From CALINF01 sp039990395 (GTDB taxonomy: Bacteria > Pseudomonadota > Gammaproteobacteria > Pseudomonadales > Halieaceae), in contig JBDXFZ010000139.1 of assembly GCA_039990395.1 (NCBI GenBank), positions 465,216 to 529,215 on the forward strand: 64,000 nt of DNA. The letters run 5' to 3'. The notes below the pieces were generated by a model. The model had not been told where the DNA came from, did not search any database, and worked only from the letters and a program-made list of their open reading frames with translations. Positions 41,837-50,966 of the stretch are shown here, piece by piece; within the stretch, counting starts at the first letter, position 1, and every line of letters starts with the position of its first letter. The position numbers were made by a program, and so were the translations under genes.

Positions 41837-44431
41837 GTGCAGGAACTGCCTGACACAATTTCAGAGAATTTTAAGAGAAGAATTTGGCGCCTAATGAAAT
41901 TTCTGACCTTCGTATTTGCTATTCTTTTTGCTCCAATGCTGGTTATTCAGCAGCTATATCCTGATTCTGTCGGAAGTAGTGTAGAACTCGTTATCGCTGC
42001 ATCTGCCCCTGCGTTTCTTCTCTACGCCTTGCTAATTATTCTGTCAAAAAGGCATGTCGGTTTAGCGATACTCTGTGTCTCAGTACTCGCTCTAGTAAGC
42101 CTACTGACTAGGCTCTCCTACGGGTTTCTGCAAGACTTTACCGGGATGGGCTACACTATCGAATTCTTTGCTCATGCCGAATGGAATTCTGTAAAAGTTG
42201 CTTTTTCGGAGTATGGCTACGCCTTCGCCCCCATCGCTTTAGTAGCTGCATTATCTGTTTGGATTTTCTCAAGGTTGGGAAGAAACCTTCACAAGAAGAG
42301 TATTTATGAAGGTTTTTTGGCGTTAGGTTTATCTGGACTATTCGTATATTTGGGAAGTAACAGTGCGCCCGAAGTATTGTTTGCCAAAGGCTATCAGCAG
42401 TATGTCAGCGTAGGTCAAGTATCGGCGCTCTCAGATGAGCAAATACGAGCGGATGCGCTTAGTGTGTTGAAGCCATTAAGACCACCAGAGCTTTTGCCGA
42501 AAGACAAAGCGTGGATTCAGGCCAAAGCACCAAAACAGCCTTACAATGTGGTGATTGTTTACCTCGAATCTTTCAATGAACATCTAACTGAGAACAAAGA
42601 TTATCCTGGATTAACGCCCAACATTGATGCGATGAAGAAGCTGCATTACACCCTTCCCTATAACTTTTCTTCGGGCTACGTGACTATCGAAGGCATTTTT
42701 AATTCGCAATGTGGCACGTTAGTGAATATGGCCTATTCCAACAGCACCTTAAAAAAGGCTGGAGCCCGTATGTCGAAGCTGCCCTGTATGGGCGATGTCC
42801 TGAGCAAGGCGGGTTACAATCAGATCTACTTTGGTGGCGCCGACCTGTCTTTTGCTGGCAAAGGCGACTATTTGCTCGACCACGGATACGATCAGATCCT
42901 GGGTTTGAGTCACTGGATAGATCAAGGCTATAAGAAAGAAGAAAGTGCTTGGGGTCTTCCCGACACTCAGTTGTTTGATGAAGCCTTCAAGAAAATCGAG
43001 ATATTGCATGCGAAACCGGAGCCTTTTAATGTGACGCTATTGACGCTGGGTACACATGTGCCTGGTTATCCTTATGAAGGTTGTCCTGATTATCCTCAAT
43101 CTGAAGAACGTTTCTTAGACGCCATTCATTGCACTGACTTCTTGTTAGATAAATTTGTACGGCAATTGGAAGCCAGCGGAATACTTGAAGATACGCTGGT
43201 GTATATTCAGGCTGATCACGGTGTTTTCAAAAGTCGAGATATGTATCGCTTGTTCGACAAAGAAGGGGTACTAGATAGGCGGCTTTTGACTCTGGCGATT
43301 GTTCCAGAAAAGCGAAAGAAAACGCTCAAAAGCTGGGATACACAAGCTCAGGTTTCTTCTCTGGATATGGTCGCAAACATACTGGACTTGCTAGAAGTAG
43401 AGCATGACGCTGAATTCATATTGGCGCGCTCAAATGTAAAGGACAAGGTAGAATCACGCTATCAACTAACGCGCTATGTGGACTACACCGCACAGAAAAA
43501 GGTGATCAACAGTCATCTGGAGCGATGCTCCTCAGGGGCGTTAGAGAAAACGGCGGTCAAGCTACCACTCGATGGTTGTGATAAGCGTCGGGCGATGAAA
43601 GCTGTTTACAGCTTGGGAAGTACCTATGCAGATGCAGCCGAAGATAATCTTGTTTGCGACTTGTCTGGAGAAGCTTATTTGGATCCTCAGACAAATGTCT
43701 TTCATTTACGGTGGGGTAGGGAGACCCTGACAGGGGATTTCTACGGGGATGGACGTGCAGTACTAAAGCGCAAAGGTGTTTTTGTCGTTATTCTGAATGA
43801 GAAAGATCAAATACTTCAGCAGCTATTCTTTTCTAGCGGATTCAAAAAGACTCTGAAAAACCTGCGGTCTACTTTGAATCGCGTAAATCAAGGGCATCGT
43901 GTTCTGCTGGCGACGAATACTAATTTGGAAGAAGTGAAAGACGACTTGAAGCCACTCTGGCCAGAGGAGCTTCGAGAAGCTCACTTTGTTTACATGACGA
44001 AGAAGGATAGAGGTTTCGAAAGAGAAGTGTCGCTACCCGATATGGATTTCTCCGCAGTGATCCGGCCTGAGTCATGTGATGGTGGCTTTCAGTTGACCGT
44101 AACTGATAATCCAGCCCAAGAAATGAGATCAAAATTTTGTGATATTGAAGCATGGGGTCCTGTAAGCACCAAAGAACGTCAGCCATTCAATCTGCAGCCT
44201 AACGGCAACTCTGCATTCTGGATTAAAACGGAGTGTGCGCCGGAAAACGTGTCTATAATGTTCGATGATAATCCGATAAAGACAACGCGCAATCTGCCAA
44301 TAATAACCGGCGGCTTTAAGGCTGAGAGTTATCTATCGCGGCCGGGGAAATATGATGTCAAGCTCTATGATCCTGCTTCAGGGAAAACCAAGGAAGTGGG
44401 TCAGCTACATATTCAGGCGCAGGGCAGATAG
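41837..44431 (+). CDS. LtaS-like membrane sulfatase-fold phosphoglycerol transferase
   Basis: 864 residues from a GTG; an ATG at residue 20 is an alternative. Five TM helices (about 20-180) precede a periplasmic sulfatase/alkaline-phosphatase-fold domain (about 235-540). The Glu metal ligand is in VIVYLESFNE, the nucleophile Thr in SGYVTIEGIFNSQCG, and YIQADHGVF carries the Asp-His pair. A C-terminal region of about 300 residues (from about 560) is unlike the usual LtaS or OpgB tail and has no recognisable motif. Gram-negative relatives move phosphoglycerol onto periplasmic or surface glycans. The sulfotransferase gene lies 155 nt downstream. Confidence 0.8.
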   Translation: MQELPDTISENFKRRIWRLMKFLTFVFAILFAPMLVIQQLYPDSVGSSVELVIAASAPAFLLYALLIILSKRHVGLAILCVSVLALVSLLTRLSYGFLQDFTGMGYTIEFFAHAEWNSVKVAFSEYGYAFAPIALVAALSVWIFSRLGRNLHKKSIYEGFLALGLSGLFVYLGSNSAPEVLFAKGYQQYVSVGQVSALSDEQIRADALSVLKPLRPPELLPKDKAWIQAKAPKQPYNVVIVYLESFNEHLTENKDYPGLTPNIDAMKKLHYTLPYNFSSGYVTIEGIFNSQCGTLVNMAYSNSTLKKAGARMSKLPCMGDVLSKAGYNQIYFGGADLSFAGKGDYLLDHGYDQILGLSHWIDQGYKKEESAWGLPDTQLFDEAFKKIEILHAKPEPFNVTLLTLGTHVPGYPYEGCPDYPQSEERFLDAIHCTDFLLDKFVRQLEASGILEDTLVYIQADHGVFKSRDMYRLFDKEGVLDRRLLTLAIVPEKRKKTLKSWDTQAQVSSLDMVANILDLLEVEHDAEFILARSNVKDKVESRYQLTRYVDYTAQKKVINSHLERCSSGALEKTAVKLPLDGCDKRRAMKAVYSLGSTYADAAEDNLVCDLSGEAYLDPQTNVFHLRWGRETLTGDFYGDGRAVLKRKGVFVVILNEKDQILQQLFFSSGFKKTLKNLRSTLNRVNQGHRVLLATNTNLEEVKDDLKPLWPEELREAHFVYMTKKDRGFEREVSLPDMDFSAVIRPESCDGGFQLTVTDNPAQEMRSKFCDIEAWGPVSTKERQPFNLQPNGNSAFWIKTECAPENVSIMFDDNPIKTTRNLPIITGGFKAESYLSRPGKYDVKLYDPASGKTKEVGQLHIQAQGR

Positions 44432-44586
44432 CGCTACTGGTCTGAATTTTCACTAGATCGGGTTTGATTAGCGGCGTTCAGGCTTCCAAAAACGGCTGCT
44501 GCTTGGCACCCCGAAGAAGATGAATTCAGAAGACGCATCAGTGTTAACCACGAGTATTTGAGTCGCGACCGCAAAAATCGAGTGAT

Positions 44587-45387
44587 ATGTTGGAAATTAT
44601 GACTGAGAATAATTCGCCTGTATTTGTATTTTCTTCGAGTTGGAGGACTGGCAGTACGCTATTGCAGCGTCTCCTGAACACTACGGAAGAGTTGCTGGTT
44701 TGGGGCGAGCCACAGTTCCTAATGCCTGTGCGACGAATGTTTAACGCGGCGAATCGAAATTTTTCTGAGTCTCAGTGGATGCGAGATCAAGCGAAGGAAG
44801 AGAAAATTCATGAATTGTGGGCCCCAACAATATGCCCTGACACGAAGTATGTTGTTCCAGCGTTTCGGAATTTTTTTGATAGCCTGTATGGAGAACCAAG
44901 TTTTGCACAGGGCTATACTCGTTGGGGTTTTAAGGAAGTGCGTGATCACGCTCTTGAAAATGCCATTATGCTGCGAGGATTTTATCCCGATGCGAAAATT
45001 GTGTTTCATTACAGGCATCCCTTCGCAGCCTATGCGTCGTTAAAAGAGACAGATTTTTTTCATTTCTTTGAGGAAAACCCATTTCGTCCGGTGCACATCT
45101 GGGCGAGAAATTATGCAAGCTTTAAGACGGATGACGCAAAACTGTTAGATCCTTTTCTAATTTCTCATGAAGAGATAGTCAAGGCCATACCTGGCGAAAA
45201 TCATGAGGTTCAACAACTCTTTGACTATGTTGGTATCGAGATGACAGCGACTTGCGATGACGTTCTGGGTAAAAAACTGGGTGGCTCAGCAGATGATTCA
45301 CGCCTGTCAGATGATGAGAAAAGCCGAATCCGCGAGATACTTCAAGAGCATGGTGTGGAGCTGGATGGAGAATATCCAGATGTTTAG
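44587..45387 (+). CDS. PAPS-dependent sulfotransferase family protein
   Basis: 266 residues. The 5'-phosphosulfate loop is FSSSWRTGSTLLQRLLN at about 13-29. The 3'-phosphate region is KIVFHYRHPFAAYASL at about 138-153, with the conserved Arg and Ser. The Trp-rich RNYASF and HEEIV segments also fit the family. It transfers sulfate from PAPS to a hydroxyl or amine, probably of a sugar or small molecule. No PAPS synthesis genes are nearby. It follows the LtaS-like gene on the same strand, so a role in surface-glycan decoration is inferred. Confidence 0.82.
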   Translation: MLEIMTENNSPVFVFSSSWRTGSTLLQRLLNTTEELLVWGEPQFLMPVRRMFNAANRNFSESQWMRDQAKEEKIHELWAPTICPDTKYVVPAFRNFFDSLYGEPSFAQGYTRWGFKEVRDHALENAIMLRGFYPDAKIVFHYRHPFAAYASLKETDFFHFFEENPFRPVHIWARNYASFKTDDAKLLDPFLISHEEIVKAIPGENHEVQQLFDYVGIEMTATCDDVLGKKLGGSADDSRLSDDEKSRIREILQEHGVELDGEYPDV

Positions 45388-45481
45388 GCACATTTTAGCT
45401 ACTGGGCGTCTAAGGTGCGCTGCAATTTGAGGGCTTAGCGGCGATTGGGAAGTTTGTCCAACGCCACTAAGTTAGAGATCC

Positions 45482-46984
45482 TTATTGCGTCTCAGAGATA
45501 GTTAGCGATTGGTTGGCGCTGACATTTTTTAGTGAAGAGACATCACCATTAAGCCACTGCACCTGAATGTCAACTTCCCGATTCAGCGCAAGTCCAATGT
45601 GTAATCCATTACAGCTCGCTGACCGCAGGCCACCGCTTGAGCCCGTGTATTCACGATAAGCAATGAGTTCGTCTTTCGATGTCACCCAGATTTTGTTCCC
45701 GATTCCTAGCCTATTGTTCTTGGTTCCTTTGAACCGTAGTTTTAGCCAGTTATTTGATGAGAAATTTTCATTGCGCAACAGTATGTGACCTTTGACATTG
45801 TCAGAAACAATATCCAGTAGTCCATCGTTATTATAGTCAGCCAGCGCAATGTCCCCATTCTTTTCTTTCATGATTGAAGGTGCGGGCGCGTCTATTTTGA
45901 CAGAGGAAAATTGTAAATCCCCCCTGTTGTGATAAACGAAATAGCCACTGGAGCGAGCGGCTACTAGATCCAGAAGTCCATCATTATCAATATCTCCCCA
46001 GGACACGCCTGTGGAAATGGCTTCATCATTTATATCCCAAACACGGTCTTTCAGTCTGCGAAAAACGCCATTGTCGTTGATCAAGAGCATACTTTCATTT
46101 TCGAGACGGCTAACGAATATGTCGAGGTCGCCATCATTATCAGCATCACCAAGAGCGAGCCCATATCCGAATTTCCCCCTGTATTTAAACTGTGGACTCT
46201 CAACCTCTAGGAACCGTCCCGACCCGTCATTGCGTAAATATTTCAGGGGCCATGCCAGTATTAGATCGATGTCACCATCCTGGTCCACATCGGCTGGCAC
46301 TGCATGAGCACGTGAAGTGTTCAGGCCTGCTTCCGCTGTAACATCCGTAAAGGTCGAGTCACCATTGTTTCTATACATAACGTTTTTGGAGCGATAATTA
46401 AGAGCGTAGAGATCGACCCAGCCATCGTTGTTGTAGTCAAACCATAAGCCAGATCTTCCACGGCCTTGCTGATTTAGGGTGCCAGCGGAATGGGTGATGT
46501 CAGAAAACGTGAAGTCTCCATTGCCTCTTAAAAGCTCATCGTATTTCAATCCAAGCGTGTCCCCTCTCTTTGCTCCATGCGAAATGTAGAGGTCCAGATT
46601 TCCGTCGTTGTCAAAGTCCGAGCAGCTCACGCCATGGCGATCACTTTGTTGGGGGTAGGTCCACTTCGAAGTCTTTATACCTGATTCTTTCGTGACATTT
46701 AGAAAGCTATCTCCATCGCCTTGTGCCAATAAATGTGGCTTGGATCCGTGGCCTGAAAAGATAAGATCAACTCGGCTGTCATTGTTGAAATCGCCCCAAG
46801 TAGCGCCATAGTTGCCATAGCGTTTCGGCTTAGGTATCGAAGATGAGGCATCTGCGAAATGAAACGGAACCGTGGTTATAATTGCTTGAGGCTTCACATC
46901 ACCTGTGGCTTTTTCTCCGCACCCTACACAAAGTGACACGAGAGGGAGCAGAAAGGTAAAGAGATAGATGTTTGCAAAACGCAT
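45482..46984 (-). CDS. CRTAC1-type VCBS/FG-GAP beta-propeller lipoprotein with ASPIC/UnbV domain
   Basis: 500 residues from the ATG at 46984; the frame is open to a TTG at 47002. The signal peptide ends LVSLCVGC and the Cys is a likely lipidation site. At least seven repeats of the DFNNDSRVDL / DFDNDGNLDL / DADNDGDLDIF type, each a Ca2+-binding Dx[DN]xDGxxD loop, form an integrin-alpha-like propeller (about 40-420). The C-terminal ASPIC/UnbV domain (about 425-500) has NRLGIGNKIWV and YTGSSGGLRSASCNGLHIGL. Such proteins are exported and bind ligands or surfaces; the precise role is unknown. It converges on the sulfotransferase gene. Confidence 0.85.
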   Translation of the reverse strand: MRFANIYLFTFLLPLVSLCVGCGEKATGDVKPQAIITTVPFHFADASSSIPKPKRYGNYGATWGDFNNDSRVDLIFSGHGSKPHLLAQGDGDSFLNVTKESGIKTSKWTYPQQSDRHGVSCSDFDNDGNLDLYISHGAKRGDTLGLKYDELLRGNGDFTFSDITHSAGTLNQQGRGRSGLWFDYNNDGWVDLYALNYRSKNVMYRNNGDSTFTDVTAEAGLNTSRAHAVPADVDQDGDIDLILAWPLKYLRNDGSGRFLEVESPQFKYRGKFGYGLALGDADNDGDLDIFVSRLENESMLLINDNGVFRRLKDRVWDINDEAISTGVSWGDIDNDGLLDLVAARSSGYFVYHNRGDLQFSSVKIDAPAPSIMKEKNGDIALADYNNDGLLDIVSDNVKGHILLRNENFSSNNWLKLRFKGTKNNRLGIGNKIWVTSKDELIAYREYTGSSGGLRSASCNGLHIGLALNREVDIQVQWLNGDVSSLKNVSANQSLTISETQ

Positions 46985-47002
46985 AGTGTGGTGGGCAGCC
47001 AA

Positions 47003-47465
47003 TAATTGGTTGGGCAGAACTTATTATATCGCCAAGTTCGCCTGTATATCGCGTAGTTTAATCGTAAATACCACTCGGTCCCAGTGGAGCAAGTCGATTC
47101 CCTTGCTTTATTATAGGTATCGTCAACTTAACGCATTGGGTTGGCAGGAATCTGCGACCAAGCCTCAAGCTGCCGCTTTATTCCAATCTGCAAACGCGCT
47201 TTGCCTGAGATATCGCTGGCGTTCAGCGCTGACTAGGTGGCTGGTGAGATAGACGTGATCTGGGGAGGTTGCTGTGCAAAAACTGCCTCTGACTCTACTT
47301 TTCAGTATCGTTCTGCGAATGGGTCTTCAGGTGAAGCGACGTGGCAGCGTGGTGAACCCTGCCGCTGCTTGTTGGTGCGACTTCCCGATCGCCTACTCAC
47401 GTAGGCTCACAGATTTTTCACTGCTCATGCCGTAGTTGAAAGTTTGTTTAGTCTGGGCAGCCCGA
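47003..47465. other. Non-coding gap of 460 nt
   Basis: This is upstream of the CRTAC1-type gene and downstream of the DUF3604 gene (both leftward). A 53-codon rightward frame at 47274-47435 follows a GGGGAGG site, but its translation (MQKLPLTLLFSIVLRMGLQ...) resembles nothing known and may be chance. No T-run terminator or repeat was seen. Confidence 0.4.
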
Positions 47466-49370
47466 TCAAGGCGTATACCAGATAGGGGATGTGTAGGCAC
47501 GCTCCTGCCCCATCATATCAATGCTATCAGGCATCTTTACCCCATAGCGCTGGCTATCATAGGCCTGCCAGGTAGGGGTTGGGATCTCTAGCACCCTGGC
47601 GTAATAGAAGGCGCGTAGCCCGCTATCAAAATCAGGGTCTGTCCACAGTGTACGCAGTTCGGTTGAGCCTATATCGTTGGTGTAGCTGGCGGTGGCAACA
47701 TCGACAGTATTGCCCACTGCGGGCACTTTGCCGTCCGGACCTGGCTTGCGATCGCCCGAGAGCGCCACGTCGTAGACCTTTTCCTGAACGTTCCCCTTGC
47801 TGTCTAACCAGCCTTTGACGATCTGTATTCTGTCGAGGTTGGCACCCCAGGGATCTTTGATTGCCCCAACCATGAAGGTAGGAGGGGTGTTTTCTGGTGC
47901 TGGAAGAAGGTCGCCCCCCATGGGAACACCTTTGACATAGCCAATTTTGGCCACGTTCGTACTGTGCACATCACTGGCCTGATAGTCCCAGCCACCGAAA
48001 AACCGCACGGTTAAACGTGTTCCCGTGGTAGCGTAAACCTCCTTTCTTTGCATAGCGTCGAAGATGCCAGCGCGGGTATTTTCTCTGGCCCACACAGCAG
48101 CGAGCCCTGACCCCACTTCTTCATAGGCGAACGTGGACAGGGCCTCATTGCCACTGATCGACTTGATCACATAATGTTCATACCGATCCGCAGCAGGTTC
48201 GCTTGAAAACATCTTGCCGAAAAAATTCTCTTCTCGCGTCGTAGCCAGCGAAGTGTGGGCATCGGTGCTTCCAATCATCCCAAACTTATAGGGGTTAGCG
48301 CCTGTCTTGTCCTCCAGCTTGAGACCATTTTTCAATGCGGCGCGGGCATACTCGAACTCCAGCATACTGTCCTTTTTGGGTACCATGCCGGCGATATCTG
48401 CCTTGTCCCAAGTACCGTAGTCGGCAAATTCATCGTCCGGAGAGAGTGTGGGGTGAGCCTCGCCATCTCCTTTGATTTGGGTGACCTCGGCTATGGGTTC
48501 CCAGCGCATACGAGCTGTTGCGTAATCTTTGCCCATCTTTTTCCCGTTCATTCGCTCTATCGCGAACATCAACCCGTTACTGAGGTTTCCGTTGTGTGGA
48601 ATGGCAAGGACTTCGCCGCCAGTGTCCGCTTCGTATCCCGCCATGAATTGCCACAGATCTTCCGGGTTTACAGAGTCGTACTGAGAAAAAGGCACAATCT
48701 GGTTGGCACGATCAGCAGCGTCCTTGAACAGAACGACGCGGTGCAGGTTGTTACCCTCGGGTGTTGATGTCCATTCATAGCCGATGAAGGCGGTAAATAT
48801 TCCAGGCTTATTGTAGCGGTCTGCCGTTGCGGTGATTTGCTCCCAGATCGAGCGCACCAGCTTCGGATCATCAAGCGGGTCGGTGCGTGGCAACATGGCT
48901 TCGATACCCCACTTGGTGAAGGCCTCCACCGCTTTGCCGCCTTTTACCAAGTCGTGAATTTCGCGCCCCCAGGGGTTTCGTAATAAATCCGGATCGGATG
49001 CCGCGATCATCGGCGCAAGACCCAGGTTTTCTGCGTGATCGGAGACCACGAGAAAATCGAGCCCCCGAATCAGTCGTGCTCTTTGACCGCTGGATGACAC
49101 TACCTCCTCACCGCTGGCAAAACGATAGGCCTGATCTGGCCCCAGAGTGTTTCCGATCATGCCCGCATCTGTGGAGTAGGAGGTATGCAGGTGCGTATCA
49201 CCCCAGTAGACATTCTCGGGGAAGTTGCGATCCACATAGGGGGAGTAGTCCTTACCCTTTTTGAGGAATTCCCCTGGTCCGGGCTGAATGTCTTGAGCAA
49301 ACACAGTTGCCGATAAAGTGAGTGGAATAAGCACGGAGGCGAAATGGGTAATTTTTTTGGTCAGGTTCAT
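47466..49370 (-). CDS. Secreted DUF3604 family protein
   Basis: 634 residues from the ATG at 49370, which has AAGGAG 10 nt upstream and starts a clean signal peptide (MNLTKKITHFASVLIPLTLSATVFA). An earlier frame start at 49421 is less likely. The core begins NVYWGDTHLHTSYSTDAG, a His-x-His motif as in PHP-type metal hydrolases. FLVVSDHAENLG and FGMIGSTDAHTSLA supply further metal-ligand candidates. DUF3604 proteins are large periplasmic or extracellular proteins of unproven function, presumed metal-dependent hydrolases. The M20 amidohydrolase gene ends 67 nt upstream on the same strand. Confidence 0.85.
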   Translation of the reverse strand: MNLTKKITHFASVLIPLTLSATVFAQDIQPGPGEFLKKGKDYSPYVDRNFPENVYWGDTHLHTSYSTDAGMIGNTLGPDQAYRFASGEEVVSSSGQRARLIRGLDFLVVSDHAENLGLAPMIAASDPDLLRNPWGREIHDLVKGGKAVEAFTKWGIEAMLPRTDPLDDPKLVRSIWEQITATADRYNKPGIFTAFIGYEWTSTPEGNNLHRVVLFKDAADRANQIVPFSQYDSVNPEDLWQFMAGYEADTGGEVLAIPHNGNLSNGLMFAIERMNGKKMGKDYATARMRWEPIAEVTQIKGDGEAHPTLSPDDEFADYGTWDKADIAGMVPKKDSMLEFEYARAALKNGLKLEDKTGANPYKFGMIGSTDAHTSLATTREENFFGKMFSSEPAADRYEHYVIKSISGNEALSTFAYEEVGSGLAAVWARENTRAGIFDAMQRKEVYATTGTRLTVRFFGGWDYQASDVHSTNVAKIGYVKGVPMGGDLLPAPENTPPTFMVGAIKDPWGANLDRIQIVKGWLDSKGNVQEKVYDVALSGDRKPGPDGKVPAVGNTVDVATASYTNDIGSTELRTLWTDPDFDSGLRAFYYARVLEIPTPTWQAYDSQRYGVKMPDSIDMMGQERAYTSPIWYTP

Positions 49371-49436
49371 GGCGCGTTGACTCCTTAGGGATTCGGGCTT
49401 CATTGTGAGCTGCGAACTCAATAGCTGAAACGCTAG

Positions 49437-50744
49437 CTACTTTTTGTCAAACAGTGTCATAGCAGAAATAACCGTAGCTTCAATACCGGACTTGATACTC
49501 GGTTCTGGCTCTACTTTAAAAAAAGGCGAGTGGTGTGAAGGTGCTGTTTCCAATTCGTCTTCGGGAGTTCCACCGACTGAAAAATATACGCCTTTTACCC
49601 CGTGTTCCGGTTCAACAAAATAGGCGAAATCTTCAGCACCCATGCCTTCTGGGGGTAATGAATAAAGAGCGTCACTGCCCATCTGATTTTCAACAGCAGC
49701 CAGTAAGCTGGCGGCGGTTTCTTCGTCGTTAATAGTGGGTGGCGTGGTTTCAACCTTCGAGCGGATAACCTCGGGCATGCGGTCTTCAGGAACACCCAGC
49801 GAAATCGCTACACCTCTGGAAACCCGGTCGATGCCATCCAACAACTGTAATCGAACGGCGGGATCATCTGAGCGAACGGTTAACTGCATTTCAACGCGAT
49901 TACCAATAATATTGTGTTTGGTACCACCGTGTATCGCACCGACGGTGATGACCCCGGGCGAGAGAGGGGCGATGTTGCGACTGACTATTGACTGTAGGCT
50001 AACCACGATCTGTGAGGCCACCAGTACTGGATCTATACCCTGATGAGGAGACGCACCATGTGCGCCTACGCCATGAACGATGATGTCGACAGAATCTGAA
50101 CTGGCAGAAACTACATCTAGAGGGATCTCAATCTTCCCTGATGGCAGATCTGCAGACACATGAAAGGCTAGCGCATAATCAGGTTTGGGGAAGCGCTCGT
50201 ACAAACCGTCTTGCATCATTGCGCGCGCACCCGATATACGTTCTTCCGCGGGCTGACCAATCAAAACGAGCGTGCCAGACCAATCGGACCTGCGTTCAGC
50301 CATCTGCCGCGCCGTACCCACTAGCGCTGTGATATGCACATCGTGGCCGCAGGCATGCATCACGGGACGCTCGATACCAGCCTCGTCTACCTGAGTTGCT
50401 ACAGATGCATAGTCCAAGCCGGACTGTTCTTTCACAGGGAGACCATCCATGTCAGCACGGATCATAATGGTTGGCCCAGGGCCATTTTCCATTACTGCGA
50501 CAATACCAGTGCCGCCTACTCCCTCTGTGACCTCATATCCGAACGCTCTGATTTCGCTCGCCAGGCGCTTGGCCGTTTTGGATTCCAGATTGGATAACTC
50601 GGGATTGCGGTGAAAATGTAAATACAACTCCGCAAGATTTTCGTCATAATCTTTGGCGATGGATTCACGGAGATACTCCGCCGCATTTGCATACGGGAGA
50701 AAGAATGTCATGCCTATCATCAAAGCAATGGTAAATTTACGCAT
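49437..50744 (-). CDS. Secreted M20-family amidohydrolase (hippurate hydrolase/IAA-amino-acid hydrolase type)
   Basis: 435 residues from the ATG at 50744, chosen for the GGAG 5 nt upstream and the signal peptide MRKFTIALMIGMTFFLPYANA; the frame extends to 50771. Metal-binding motifs are present: IRADMDGLPV, HACGHDVHITALVG and GQPAEERISGARAM, and the late GAEDFAYF gives the last His/Glu region. A dimerisation domain (VGAHGASPHQGIDPV) interrupts the catalytic domain, as usual. It hydrolyses N-acyl or peptide-like amides in the periplasm. It is probably co-transcribed with the DUF3604 gene 67 nt downstream. Confidence 0.87.
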   Translation of the reverse strand: MRKFTIALMIGMTFFLPYANAAEYLRESIAKDYDENLAELYLHFHRNPELSNLESKTAKRLASEIRAFGYEVTEGVGGTGIVAVMENGPGPTIMIRADMDGLPVKEQSGLDYASVATQVDEAGIERPVMHACGHDVHITALVGTARQMAERRSDWSGTLVLIGQPAEERISGARAMMQDGLYERFPKPDYALAFHVSADLPSGKIEIPLDVVSASSDSVDIIVHGVGAHGASPHQGIDPVLVASQIVVSLQSIVSRNIAPLSPGVITVGAIHGGTKHNIIGNRVEMQLTVRSDDPAVRLQLLDGIDRVSRGVAISLGVPEDRMPEVIRSKVETTPPTINDEETAASLLAAVENQMGSDALYSLPPEGMGAEDFAYFVEPEHGVKGVYFSVGGTPEDELETAPSHHSPFFKVEPEPSIKSGIEATVISAMTLFDKK

Positions 50745-50822
50745 CGGCGCTCCGTGGATTGTTGCATTCAAGTGGGTCGCCAGTATCTTTGGGATGCCGG
50801 CGACTTCATCCAGTAAGAGTAC

Positions 50823-50963
50823 TCCTTATTGAGTCACCGCGACATTGAATATCTACTGGCTCGGCGAGGCATCACGGTTTCCCGCAAAGCGATTCGTCTC
50901 TGGCACCCAAAGCACTCGCTGCGCTCATGGGGCGGGCCCTGCATCAAGTTCGGAGCCATTTGA
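50823..50963 (+). pseudogene. IS6-type transposase fragment
   Basis: A 46-codon stretch reads SLLSHRDIEYLLARRGITVSR then KAIRLW and CIKFGAI, matching the N-terminal region of IS6-family transposases (the LSYRDIEELLAERG...IRxW.xKFG block). A 12-codon foreign piece (HPKHSLRSWGGP) interrupts the match before CIKFG, and a TGA follows. The DDE domain is absent. It stops 4 nt before the left inverted repeat of the RAYT-type element. Confidence 0.55.
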
Positions 50964-50966
50964 GAT

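Noticed and set aside
45388..45481. A possible terminator between the convergent sulfotransferase and CRTAC1-type genes.
   Set aside because: Only short imperfect complementarity and no T-run on either strand.
47274..47435. A 53-codon rightward frame after GGGGAGG.
   Set aside because: The translation lacks protein-like features beyond a weak hydrophobic start; one strong ribosome-binding-like site alone is not enough.
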